DNA of 64,000 bases from [Clostridium] methylpentosum DSM 5476 (GCA_000158655.1 EQ973343.1:155019-219018); one strand, 5' to 3'; shown: positions 25,411-32,441, numbered from the stretch's first letter. Translations and numbers: made by a program. The notes: generated from the letters alone by a model not told the origin.

Positions 25411-25493
25411 TTGATAAAAAAATCAATAGCTGTTGACAAAAAGATCAAGACCTCTTGTCAAAAAAGTCAAGAGGCTATTGACAAAAAAGTCAA
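25411..25493. repeat. four 16-bp palindromic iterons at 22-bp spacing
   Basis: TTGATAAAAAAATCAA (25411), TTGACAAAAAGATCAA (25433), TTGTCAAAAAAGTCAA (25455) and TTGACAAAAAAGTCAA (25478) start 22, 22 and 23 bp apart, about two helical turns. Each is an inverted repeat of TTGAC around an A run. They are a candidate origin or operator array of the element. Confidence 0.75.
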
Positions 25494-25604
25494 ACATAAT
25501 AATACAAGTATTAATACTAAAAATTAACACTCTATAGCCGGACATTGTCCGACAAAAGAAAGAGGTAGAGTTAAAGAAAGATACTACTAAGGGCAAAAGC
25601 CCTG

Positions 25605-25871
25605 TTGAACAAGTGTTATGTGTTGGACAAATCTGTCCTATCGATTTACGAATGTGGTGAATGGAATGGACAGAATTGTCAAATGGGTGTGACAGAATTG
25701 TCGAATGGAAATGCCGAAAATGTCACACCTATACCAGATAGTAAACCATATATAAACACAGATAGTAAACCATATGTTATTGCAACCAGTATAGCACGAC
25801 TGTCTCTACAAAGCAAGAGAAATACAACTATTTTACCATCATACTTTTTATATGCTGTGAGAGCGTCATAG
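25605..25871 (+). pseudogene. possible relic of a phage replisome-organiser gene
   Basis: An open frame from a TTG gives NGQNCQMGVTELSNGN and then DSKPYINTDSKPYV, which resembles the low-complexity C-terminal tail of phage replisome organisers (N-terminal HTH, DnaD-like). No N-terminal domain is present and no SD precedes the TTG. The DNA contains two GACAGAATTGTC palindromes and two GATAGTAAACCATAT repeats, so it may instead be more of the repeat region. Low confidence. Confidence 0.25.
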
Positions 25872-25985
25872 ATAGGCTTAAAATCGATTCTGTTTGATTT
25901 ATCGTTAAACTATACTATTTTCAATAGACGCGTTGTAGAGCCTTGTAGAAGCCTTATGTGAGAATAAAATATTTTGAGAAAAGCA

Positions 25986-26014
25986 TTGACATAGTGTGGC
26001 TACAGTATTATAAT
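25986..26014 (+). promoter_or_regulatory. consensus promoter of the first RHH gene
   Basis: A perfect TTGACA (25986-25991), 17-bp spacer and perfect TATAAT (26009-26014). TGTGGCTACA and TGTAGCGACA flank the -10 and could be autoregulatory half-sites. Confidence 0.85.
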
Positions 26015-26046
26015 TAATGTAGCGACAATAAAAGAGAGGTGATAAG

Positions 26047-26223
26047 GTGTCGCCTAAAACAGGCAGGCCACCTATTGAAAACCCCAAGAATGCAATGATT
26101 CGGGTGCGCATGGATAAACCCACAGTGGATAAGCTGGATAGATGTGCCCAAGCCCTGAATCTTACTCGCAGTGATGTTATCAGAATGGGGATTGATAAGG
26201 TAGAGGCCGACATAAAAAAATAG
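26047..26223 (+). CDS. ribbon-helix-helix protein 1 (CopG-like, 58 aa)
   Basis: A GTG-initiated 58-residue protein beginning VSPKTGRPPIENPKNAMIRV, followed by a KLDRCAQALNLTRSDVIRMG helical part. The arrangement beta strand (AMIRVRM), helix, turn (NLTRSDVI), helix is that of CopG/Arc-type RHH repressors. AGAGGTGATAAG precedes the GTG. It is about 50% identical by eye to the product at 26443-26619, so the two are paralogues. Likely a dimeric DNA-binding regulator or partition/relaxosome accessory factor. Confidence 0.75.
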   Translation: MSPKTGRPPIENPKNAMIRVRMDKPTVDKLDRCAQALNLTRSDVIRMGIDKVEADIKK

Positions 26224-26224
26224 A

Positions 26225-26327
26225 ATAGCCGTCCTCACCTACCACAGAGCTGACGGCTATCCCAAACCACTACCACGAGCGCAGAACACTCATGGGGTAA
26301 ATTTATTATACCCTTTTTTGAGTGTTC
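26225..26327 (+). ncRNA. paired-hairpin element behind RHH gene 1
   Basis: Hairpin 1 is ATAGCCGTC / GACGGCTAT (26225-26260) with CCTACCACAG in its loop. Then comes the single-stranded CCACTACCA (26267-26275). Hairpin 2 is GAACACTCA / TGAGTGTTC (26284-26327) with an inner GGGTA/TACCC and a TATTATA loop. The same layout with different stem sequences follows RHH gene 2. Whether it is a terminator, an antisense RNA or a regulatory RNA is unknown. Confidence 0.45.
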
Positions 26328-26380
26328 GCGCAAGTGGAAATTCAAGAAAGGGTTTTATTTATGGATATTACGAAAATCTC

Positions 26381-26409
26381 TTGACTTTTTGCAGAGGCAA
26401 ATATATAAT
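26381..26409 (+). promoter_or_regulatory. promoter of the second RHH gene
   Basis: TTGACT (26381-26386), 17-bp spacer and TATAAT (26404-26409). Two direct repeats of the form G(C/T)AGAGGCAA (near 26391 and 26416) flank the -10 and may be operator sites for an RHH dimer. Confidence 0.8.
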
Positions 26410-26442
26410 ATATTGTAGAGGCAATAAATAGGAGGTGAACAG

Positions 26443-26619
26443 ATGTCGCCTAGGACTGGCCGACCACCAACTGCAAACCCTAAAAACGTGAAAATGAACA
26501 TCCGTATTACAGAAGAAACCGCAAAAGATTTACAGGAGTGTGCTGATAAACTTAACATTTCACGGATAGGTGTAATTGAAAAAGGTATTCAGTTGGTAAA
26601 GGCTGAACTAAAAAAATAG
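26443..26619 (+). CDS. ribbon-helix-helix protein 2 (CopG-like, 58 aa)
   Basis: A 58-residue paralogue of the product of 26047-26223, beginning MSPRTGRPPTANPKNVKMNI and ending in a helical part with DKLNISRIGVIEKGIQLVKA. It has an excellent SD (GGAGG, seven-base spacing), its own promoter and its own downstream hairpin pair, so the whole transcription unit has been duplicated and diverged. Likely DNA-binding; target unknown. Confidence 0.75.
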   Translation: MSPRTGRPPTANPKNVKMNIRITEETAKDLQECADKLNISRIGVIEKGIQLVKAELKK

Positions 26620-26709
26620 TGGAAACGCCCTCCCTACCACAGTCGTGCGTCATCCACTACCAAGCGAGATGTCTCCATCTCTGAAATCTATTATATCAGA
26701 TTTGGAGAT
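26617..26709 (+). ncRNA. paired-hairpin element behind RHH gene 2
   Basis: Hairpin 1 is TAGTGGA / TCCACTA plus ACGC/GCGT (26617-26659), its left arm containing the RHH stop codon and its loop the identical CCTACCACAG (26633-26642). CCACTACCA follows, then hairpin 2 from ATCTC/GAGAT and AAATCT/AGATTT with a TATTATA loop. Stems differ from copy 1 but pair, while the loops are conserved. Confidence 0.45.
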
Positions 26710-26738
26710 TTCTTTCAACAACGAAAGGAGTCTTTTTT

Positions 26739-26942
26739 ATGGATATTATGAGAATCGAAGCACTCGCAGACGAGGCCGCAGGGCTTGCCGAACTGGTCAA
26801 CGCGGTCAGCATAGCAAGCGGCATGAGTGAGGGTTATGACAAGGGGCTGTATTACTTGTCGGAGTTAATCGGTAACTATGCGGAACGCATGAAAAACCTG
26901 AAAACGGAAGTGTTCGCAGACGCAAAGAGATCGAGGGTTTGA
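26739..26942 (+). CDS. hypothetical protein, 67 aa
   Basis: A 67-residue acidic helical protein (ALADEAAGLAELVNAVSIAS, then YYLSELIGNYAERMKNLKTE) with AAAGGAG upstream. It is the first of five closely packed small genes. No family recognised; its length and amphipathic helices suggest a small regulator or adaptor. Confidence 0.6.
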   Translation: MDIMRIEALADEAAGLAELVNAVSIASGMSEGYDKGLYYLSELIGNYAERMKNLKTEVFADAKRSRV

Positions 26943-26954
26943 AGAGGAAACGCC

Positions 26955-27113
26955 ATGAGAAACAAACTTTCTTCCCTACTGATCGTCGGCGGCCTGCTCG
27001 TGCTGCTAGGAAGTGTGGGATCATATGAACACGAATCAATCAACCTTTTGCAGTTACTCATTCAGGCCGTTGTATCCACAGGCTTGATGATTACAGGAAA
27101 GGCCATGAACTAG
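26955..27113 (+). CDS. small membrane protein, 52 aa
   Basis: A 52-residue frame beginning MRNKLSSLLIVGGLLVLLGS with a second hydrophobic stretch (LLQLLIQAVVSTGLMITG). Two membrane helices joined by a short polar loop are predicted. GAAGAGG precedes the ATG and it sits 12 bases after the previous gene. Function unknown. Confidence 0.55.
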   Translation: MRNKLSSLLIVGGLLVLLGSVGSYEHESINLLQLLIQAVVSTGLMITGKAMN

Positions 27114-27122
27114 GAGAAATAC

Positions 27123-27257
27123 ATGAAAAACATAGAGATTTTAGCGGACTTTATCGAACAGCTATGCACCCCGGAGGAAGCGTTCGAGCTTGTAGAGGAT
27201 TTAAATCAGATTTTACCCAGTCTTGAAAGGAGTAATTTCAATGCAGGAATCAATTGA
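27123..27257 (+). CDS. small acidic protein, 44 aa
   Basis: A 44-residue frame, start MKNIEILADFIEQLCTPEEA, preceded by TAGGAGAAAT and overlapping the next gene by 17 bases. The predicted product is a short acidic helical hairpin. Evidence is the SD, the tight packing and codon-like composition only. Confidence 0.45.
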   Translation: MKNIEILADFIEQLCTPEEAFELVEDLNQILPSLERSNFNAGIN

Positions 27258-27543
27258 ACAGGTATCAGCCATGATATCAAAGATGATCGACGACGCGAGA
27301 GCAGAGGCAAAGCGGGAGGAATACCGCGCGGAGACGTTGGCAGCCGTGACCCCGGAGGAAATCGAGTTTATCTTTGGGAAACAGGATTTCAGCCAGCTAC
27401 AACTTGCAAACAGCATTTACAGGCACGCAAAATGTGCCAGCTACAGCGGGAGAGAATGGGCGATCGGTATGGTGTTCTGTGCCGGGAAGGTGCTGGGAAT
27501 CCGGCAGGAGCGGGCGCGGAGAAGGGAGAGCGTAGAATGCTGA
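27241..27543 (+). CDS. hypothetical element protein, 100 aa
   Basis: A 100-residue charged helical protein (EQVSAMISKMIDDARAEAKR, later SYSGREWAIGMVFCAGKVLG). The ATG at 27241 has AAGGAG eight bases upstream. It overlaps the following gene by seven bases. No family recognised. Confidence 0.6.
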   Translation: MQESIEQVSAMISKMIDDARAEAKREEYRAETLAAVTPEEIEFIFGKQDFSQLQLANSIYRHAKCASYSGREWAIGMVFCAGKVLGIRQERARRRESVEC

Positions 27544-28229
27544 ATATCTTAGACCATACCATGAAGATTGCAGAACACTGTGATGATCTCATCAAGCAGA
27601 CGCAGGGCAGGCTGTGCCCGAAACAAGACTATTTGAGAATCCTAGTGCTTCACCGGGCAATCATTCGCGGGATGCTCTCAACCTATAACCAAGCTGTTGA
27701 GGAGTGGAGATACTACGAGCGGCACAAAAAGCTTATGGAAAAACAGGGGGTGTTCTTTCCTCTGGTGGATGTCTACATTCAAAACAACTCAAGCCTTGCC
27801 CGCTCTGTTCAAAAGAGCATTGCTCAGATGGGCGTTTACACAGAGGCTTTGTTGGACACATGGCAACAGGCCGGAGCAACGCGAGAGGAACTATATAACC
27901 TGTGTGGATTCAAGGGGAGCATCGATGCACCACCCGAGACTCGCTTCAGTAAGCTTGTATTCGTCCACAACCTTGACTATCCAGACAACGGGGACGACTT
28001 CATTGACATGCGCACAGACGCGCCGCTCACACACGCCGTCAAGGAGCTTTGGCTTGATCGCATGATCAACACAGAAGCAGGGCGGCAGGCGGCACACAAC
28101 GCAATGGAGGCGGTGTTTCCTGATATCATGGAAAACGCTATGACGGTACGGGAGAATGAGGACGGTGTAAAATGCCTGTACGATCACAACGGGGAGCTGA
28201 TCGGACCGTTGGAGGGTGAACTTACATAG
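27537..28229 (+). CDS. hypothetical element protein, 230 aa
   Basis: A 230-residue soluble, mostly helical protein. The ATG at 27537 overlaps the previous stop (ATGCTGA) and follows GGGAG; the longer upstream frame lies in the previous gene and is rejected. It contains an N-terminal segment of paired helices (ILDHTMKIAEHCDDLIKQTQ) and a more globular C-terminal part. No known family; conserved neighbours suggest a core element function rather than cargo. Confidence 0.65.
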   Translation: MLNILDHTMKIAEHCDDLIKQTQGRLCPKQDYLRILVLHRAIIRGMLSTYNQAVEEWRYYERHKKLMEKQGVFFPLVDVYIQNNSSLARSVQKSIAQMGVYTEALLDTWQQAGATREELYNLCGFKGSIDAPPETRFSKLVFVHNLDYPDNGDDFIDMRTDAPLTHAVKELWLDRMINTEAGRQAAHNAMEAVFPDIMENAMTVRENEDGVKCLYDHNGELIGPLEGELT

Positions 28230-28236
28230 CAACAGA

Positions 28237-28262
28237 GCGGGTGGGCATATGCTTGCCCGCTA
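28237..28262 (+). terminator. terminator-like hairpin, left of the ParA-like gene
   Basis: GCGGGTGGGC and GCTTGCCCGC form a GC-rich stem around an ATAT loop. The 24-bp sequence recurs with two changes at 29429-29452, so the ParA-like gene is bracketed by near-identical hairpins. Confidence 0.6.
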
Positions 28263-28281
28263 TTATTGTTTAAAATAATGA

Positions 28282-28310
28282 TTGACTTATTGCTGTGTTT
28301 GTAATATAAT
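28282..28310 (+). promoter_or_regulatory. promoter of the ParA-like gene
   Basis: TTGACT (28282-28287), 17-bp spacer and TATAAT (28305-28310), giving the gene its own strong promoter. Confidence 0.8.
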
Positions 28311-28369
28311 ATAATTAGTTTTACATTTTTGTTAATTATACGTAAATCTAATTTTGGAAGGAGTAGAAA

Positions 28370-29410
28370 ATGTCAATAGAAAGAATAATTAGTCGACAAT
28401 ATGAAATTGCTAACGGCATTTCAAATGATATTGGTCTACCTAAATTTAAAAAATATGCGATGTGTAATTTACGAGGTGGAATCGGCAAGACAACGTTAGC
28501 TTTTAATCTAAGTTATTTAACGAATGATTTATTAGCAGTCGACACATGCCCGCAAGGAAATTTATCATATTTTTTTGATAATCAGTATTATTCCAGTCAA
28601 GCTCCAACCGTAAGAGATTTAATACTCCCTTACCTCGTTCCAGGTCTAGGAAAAGCTACACGTGTGGCATCTTATGTTGGCGCAACAAATGAATATTTTG
28701 CTGATAAAAATGTTTATTACATTCCATCCACTGAGGAATTGTATTTATTGCCTTCTCAGCTTATCACAGCAATAAATCAAGCGTTAGGATTACAAGGTGC
28801 TCAAAAAGAACAATCATTAAAAAGTATCCTGTACTCTCTAAAAGAAGAAATTGATAGGGAAATGGAACAAAACCAATTGGAAAGATGTTTGATTGACACA
28901 TCTCCATTTTTTGCTGGCGCAACGCAATTAGCGTGGTATGCTGCTGATGCACTTGTCATACCAGTCCGTACTGACCAACAGTCAGTAAAGTCATTAGAAT
29001 TGCTCATCAATACACTAACAAGTCCTCAAAGCGAATTTAGGAAGTACCTTCCTACAAATGATTTAAAAGTTCCCCAAATACAAATGGTCGTCCTAACACA
29101 TTGTGGTTGGTCAACTGTTTCCGGAGCTAGAAATGAGCCAAATCAGCAGACAAAGGTTTATTTAAAAAAGGTGTTCGATATTCTATCAAGACATCGTACA
29201 CTATTAAGCACAGGGGATCCGTCCAATCATTTGTTTATGCTGGATGATTTTTTAGGATCAGGAAGAATTTCCTCTGTAGAATCTAAACCTCTATCGCTAC
29301 TTCATTCTGGAGAAACGAAAGTAATTGATCGGGTAAGAGTCAGTGTTAATAAATCAGTAGATAAATGTAAACACCAGCTACAGTATATTAACCAGCAACT
29401 ATGGGGCTAA
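28370..29410 (+). CDS. ParA-like P-loop ATPase with altered active-site motifs
   Basis: A 346-residue MinD/ParA-type protein. The deviant Walker A reads LRGGIGKTT (R35-T42), with Arg where ParA has its signature Lys. The A' motif reads VDTCPQGNLS instead of the usual DLDPQGN, and Walker B is CLIDTSPFF. No ParB, centromere repeats or partner lies beside it, and the gene is much more AT-rich than the preceding genes. It has its own promoter, an excellent SD (GGAAGGAG) and flanking repeat hairpins. It may be a cargo gene, with stability, positioning or defence roles all possible. Confidence 0.75.
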   Translation: MSIERIISRQYEIANGISNDIGLPKFKKYAMCNLRGGIGKTTLAFNLSYLTNDLLAVDTCPQGNLSYFFDNQYYSSQAPTVRDLILPYLVPGLGKATRVASYVGATNEYFADKNVYYIPSTEELYLLPSQLITAINQALGLQGAQKEQSLKSILYSLKEEIDREMEQNQLERCLIDTSPFFAGATQLAWYAADALVIPVRTDQQSVKSLELLINTLTSPQSEFRKYLPTNDLKVPQIQMVVLTHCGWSTVSGARNEPNQQTKVYLKKVFDILSRHRTLLSTGDPSNHLFMLDDFLGSGRISSVESKPLSLLHSGETKVIDRVRVSVNKSVDKCKHQLQYINQQLWG

Positions 29411-29428
29411 TTTAATAGAATTTTAATA

Positions 29429-29457
29429 GCGGGTGGCAATATGCTTGCCCGCTTTTC
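29429..29457 (+). terminator. terminator hairpin, right of the ParA-like gene
   Basis: GCGGGTGGCA and GCTTGCCCGC around ATAT, followed by TTTT. It is the second copy of the hairpin at 28237. Confidence 0.65.
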
Positions 29458-30042
29458 ATATGCAATCAATTGCCTGAGCTTCTACAATCCCCCCCCTCTT
29501 TTGCAGTTGCCGACATCTTGTCGGTATCTCTAAGGGCTCACCAGCTACCCACGATTTGAGGGTACCTCAACTACTGACAAACTGTCGGTAGTTTGGGTAA
29601 GGACAGACTGTCCCTGGGTTGTGAGAACGCAAGGAGCGCCCTAGAACAAGCGTATTGGATTCATAGAAGGGAATTATATTCACGAAACAAACAGCTGTTA
29701 TACGGCTTTATTTTAGGGTAAAGCGGGCTGATTTTGATAACAAATTGAGCGTAGGGCTTTGAAATTAAGGAGCCCGCGACACGTTACCCCCCTTTTTCTG
29801 AAAATCCCGCGCATTTGGAAGGACTGCCCTTCCCCGGTATCCCATTGTTGCCCTTCGATTTCTCAAGGGAGGGGGGCTGTTTTTGTGTAGCTTAAAGGTA
29901 AATGTTTTGGTGTTTATTTGGTGCTTATTCTCGCAAATAAACACCAGAATTGAGTTGTGATAACAAGAGGTACAGCTCAATAAACCGCGTAAAATCGGGG
30001 TTTGTTTGAAGTGGCGAGAGAGCGCAAAATATAATATTTTCA
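29458..30042. other. non-coding right end of the element
   Basis: No gene is seen in about 580 bases. Short hairpins cluster at 29510-29613: CCGAC/GTCGG, TACCC/GGGTA, AACTAC-GACA/TGTC-GTAGTT and GGACA/TGTCC. Further right are the subterminal repeats close to attR. This is the expected place for integrase and excisionase binding sites. Confidence 0.6.
29905..29947 (+). repeat. subterminal repeats, right end (probable integrase arm sites)
   Basis: Bases 29905-29928 exactly repeat 14158-14181 (24 bp, same orientation). An inverted copy of its core, CAAATAAACACCA, follows at 29935-29947. The site is about 115 bp inside attR. Confidence 0.7.
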
Positions 30043-30088
30043 GCTACGAACCAGTAGGTCAGGGGTTCGAGTCCCTTCTGGCGCACCA
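30043..30088 (+). repeat. attR core (46 bp)
   Basis: An exact copy of the 3' part of tRNA-Arg (14045-14090), including CCA. No tRNA 5' half precedes it. The original tRNA terminator (ATAATCCGAAC / GTTCGGATTAT, 30096-30137, then a T-rich tail) follows, marking this as the displaced native end. Confidence 0.92.
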
Positions 30089-30095
30089 AACCAAT

Positions 30096-30150
30096 ATAAT
30101 CCGAACTTGTTTCCGATAGGGGATGGGTTCGGATTATTTGTTTTCTTTTA
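30096..30150 (+). terminator. displaced native tRNA-Arg terminator
   Basis: A perfect 11-bp stem (ATAATCCGAAC / GTTCGGATTAT) followed by TTGTTTTCTTTT, a few bases after the attR CCA. Confidence 0.8.
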
Positions 30151-30250
30151 ATTGATGACTAAGTGTATCTGAATTTGCAAAAGAGTATTGCTGTTATATC
30201 TCCGAAAGGGTACAATAATTGAAAAGAGAGTAGTTGAAAGGAGTATTACA

Positions 30251-31591
30251 ATGAAATTGGTAAGAGTAGAGTTTAAGAAATTGTTCGGATATTTTGATTA
30301 TTCAATTGATTTCCACGATACTGTTACAATTCTTCATGGCTTAAATGGTTGCGGTAAGACTACAATGTTACAAACCATAAATGCCGTCTTTAATAAGGAA
30401 ATGGATACTATTAAGTCCACTGACCTTCAGTCCGTAAGCTTTTTCTTTTCGACTGGAGCTATTCTTAAAATCGAGCGCAAGAAGATCTATTTAGATTCAG
30501 AAAAAGAAAAGGCAACAGGAATAACATATCTTGCGTACTCGATTATTGAGAATGAAAAAGAATCCGTTTTTGACTCTTTCGAGAATACTGATGAGTACCA
30601 AGATATAATAAAAAGGTTTTTAAAAGGATATCGTCCTTTTCCATTTCTGGAGCGCATAAATGAATCTACATGGTATGATAGAAAGCACGGAACAAAGCTT
30701 AATATGGAAGAAGTCATCTCGGAATATGGAGCCACCATATTTAGACGATATAGTAGAGAATATCTTGAAGATGATATTCCGCAACCCGTTCAAGATATCC
30801 TTAGTTCCATGGATGTTCGTTTAATTGCAGCCGACAGATTAACGGTAGCAGAGCGTGTCGAGCGCCAATATGGGGAAGATAATATAAAGATAGAACGTCG
30901 TGTAAATCTTATTGCAAAAGATCTTTCTCAAAAAATTCGTGATACTATTCAACAATATGCTCAACTCTCGCAAGCGAAGGATAGAACTTTTCCACTTCGG
31001 GCTATAAAACAAAATTCACCGTTGACTGTCAATGAAATAAAAAGCAAGATGGTAGAACTCGAATCAAAACGCAGGGAATTTATTGATACTGGAATCTTAG
31101 AGGAGGAACAAGATGATATAGGAATTCATGATTTAGTGGATGCGATTACCGAAAGCAATCGCCAAAACCTTTCACTATATGCAATCGACACAGAAGAAAA
31201 GTTAAATGCGTTATCCAGTTTGTCTTCTTCCATTAATCTTTTCCGCAACATAATTGATAAGAACTTTAATAACAAAAGAATTGTATTTAACAAAGATTAT
31301 GGATTCCGGTTCGTTACAACATATTCTAATTCTACTATTTTGCCACAGAGCTTATCTTCTGGCGAACAGCATGAATTAGTTATGTTTTATGATTTGATTT
31401 TTAATGCATCAGAAAACACTTTGATTTTAATTGACGAACCAGAACTATCTTTGCATATTAAGTGGCAGCTTGACTATGTCGATGAGTTATTACAAATTAT
31501 CAGTGCGACTAAATTCTCCGCAGTTCTGGCAACTCATTCACCACAAATTATTCATGATAAATGGGATTTAACGGTATCTCTATCTGAATAA
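30251..31591 (+). CDS. ariA: AriA-like AAA ATPase of a PARIS system
   Basis: A 446-residue SMC/ABC-type ATPase. Walker A is HGLNGCGKTTM (G30-T38), the middle is helical, and the ABC signature LSSGEQ (near 366) and Walker B LILIDEPELSLHIKW (near 393) come at the end. This short form matches AriA, which senses phage anti-restriction proteins and holds AriB inactive. The gene is followed after ten bases by a DUF4435 gene, the defining PARIS pair. The ATG at 30251 has AAAGGAG seven bases upstream; an upstream in-frame ATG lacks an SD. Confidence 0.82.
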   Translation: MKLVRVEFKKLFGYFDYSIDFHDTVTILHGLNGCGKTTMLQTINAVFNKEMDTIKSTDLQSVSFFFSTGAILKIERKKIYLDSEKEKATGITYLAYSIIENEKESVFDSFENTDEYQDIIKRFLKGYRPFPFLERINESTWYDRKHGTKLNMEEVISEYGATIFRRYSREYLEDDIPQPVQDILSSMDVRLIAADRLTVAERVERQYGEDNIKIERRVNLIAKDLSQKIRDTIQQYAQLSQAKDRTFPLRAIKQNSPLTVNEIKSKMVELESKRREFIDTGILEEEQDDIGIHDLVDAITESNRQNLSLYAIDTEEKLNALSSLSSSINLFRNIIDKNFNNKRIVFNKDYGFRFVTTYSNSTILPQSLSSGEQHELVMFYDLIFNASENTLILIDEPELSLHIKWQLDYVDELLQIISATKFSAVLATHSPQIIHDKWDLTVSLSE

Positions 31592-31601
31592 GGTGAACAA
31601 T

Positions 31602-32441
31602 ATGCAAAAATATATAGACGAATATACAATACTTGCGGAAGCAAAAATGATGTATCAAGACTGCCATGAAACTTATATTTTGGTTGAGGGGCAAACGGAC
31701 AAAACCTTTTTCGATGTACTCATGGGTAGGCAATCTAATATTCGTTTCCGGCCAGTCAGTGGTTGGGAACGAGTACATAAGACTATTCTATTAGCTCAAA
31801 AGGAAAGATTTAATAACATACTAGGAATTATAGACAAAGATTTCCACGTTCTCTTGCATGATGGCGTTACAGAAAACAATCAACTATTTTTTACTGACAG
31901 TAACGATATCGAAATGATGTTATTTAATTCTGTGTCGTTAGAAAAATTTTTGGCGATCTATGCCGATCAGAATAAGCTAAATGCGGGCGGAAAGCCTCGA
32001 AATCGCATATTAAATGCAGCCTCTTGTTTAGGCGCATTACGGGTGGTATCATTAGTTAATCGCTATAATTTGCGTTTTGATGGGTTTGAATGCAAAGACT
32101 TTATAGATAGAAATACACTACTTCCCGATTCCAAGAAGCTAATAAAGAAAATTACTCAGAGGACGATATCGAACGGAACTTCTGTTTCTGTAACGGAAGA
32201 AGTTCTAGAAAGCCAAGCAAGCGATTTAATGCAGGTATATTATCCCCATGATTTATGTAATGGACACGATGTGCTCGATATACTTGGAATTGCGATGACA
32301 AAATGTTTTTCATCATTGCCTGCTACTCAATATAATCCAGATACTATATTTGGATATTTGTTAATGGGCTATTCTGATAACGAATTCCATGAAACTCAGC
32401 TATATAATAAACTCACTATGTGGATACAATCAAACGCATAG
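31602..32441 (+). CDS. ariB: AriB-like DUF4435/TOPRIM effector of a PARIS system
   Basis: A 279-residue DUF4435 protein. The TOPRIM acidic residues are visible: E29 in ILVEGQTDK and D78/D80 in GIIDKDF, followed by the conserved NDIEMM segment. In characterised PARIS systems AriB is released from AriA on infection and acts as a nuclease, for example cutting a tRNA, to abort infection. The ATG at 31602 follows AAGGTGA by five bases. A strong terminator closes the two-gene operon. Confidence 0.82.
   Translation: MQKYIDEYTILAEAKMMYQDCHETYILVEGQTDKTFFDVLMGRQSNIRFRPVSGWERVHKTILLAQKERFNNILGIIDKDFHVLLHDGVTENNQLFFTDSNDIEMMLFNSVSLEKFLAIYADQNKLNAGGKPRNRILNAASCLGALRVVSLVNRYNLRFDGFECKDFIDRNTLLPDSKKLIKKITQRTISNGTSVSVTEEVLESQASDLMQVYYPHDLCNGHDVLDILGIAMTKCFSSLPATQYNPDTIFGYLLMGYSDNEFHETQLYNKLTMWIQSNA

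Larger units (their letters stand above)
14091..30088. mobile_element. 16.0-kb tRNA-Arg integrative element, satellite-like
   Basis: The element lies between direct 46-bp att repeats, with the integrase next to the tRNA copy and transcribed toward it. It contains a CI-like switch, excisionase-like protein, prim-pol/SF3 helicase, sigma factor, BRO, J-domain, TA-like and RHH genes, iteron-like repeats and a ParA-like gene. No capsid, portal, terminase, tail, lysis, relaxase or type IV secretion gene is seen. The content best fits a phage satellite or an integrative element that depends on a helper. Its own terminator follows attL (14095-14130), while the native tRNA terminator lies after attR (30096-30150). 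Confidence 0.88.

Noticed and set aside
25411-25493. CRISPR array
   Set aside because: Repeats are 16 bp with only 6-7 bp between them and no unique spacers or cas genes. Phased palindromes fit iterons.
14091-30088. Complete prophage
   Set aside because: No capsid, portal, terminase, tail or lysis genes are present. The content fits a satellite or integrative element instead.
14045-30088. Second tRNA-Arg gene at 30.04 kb
   Set aside because: Only the 3' 46 bases are present; there is no D-arm or 5' acceptor half, so it is an attachment site.
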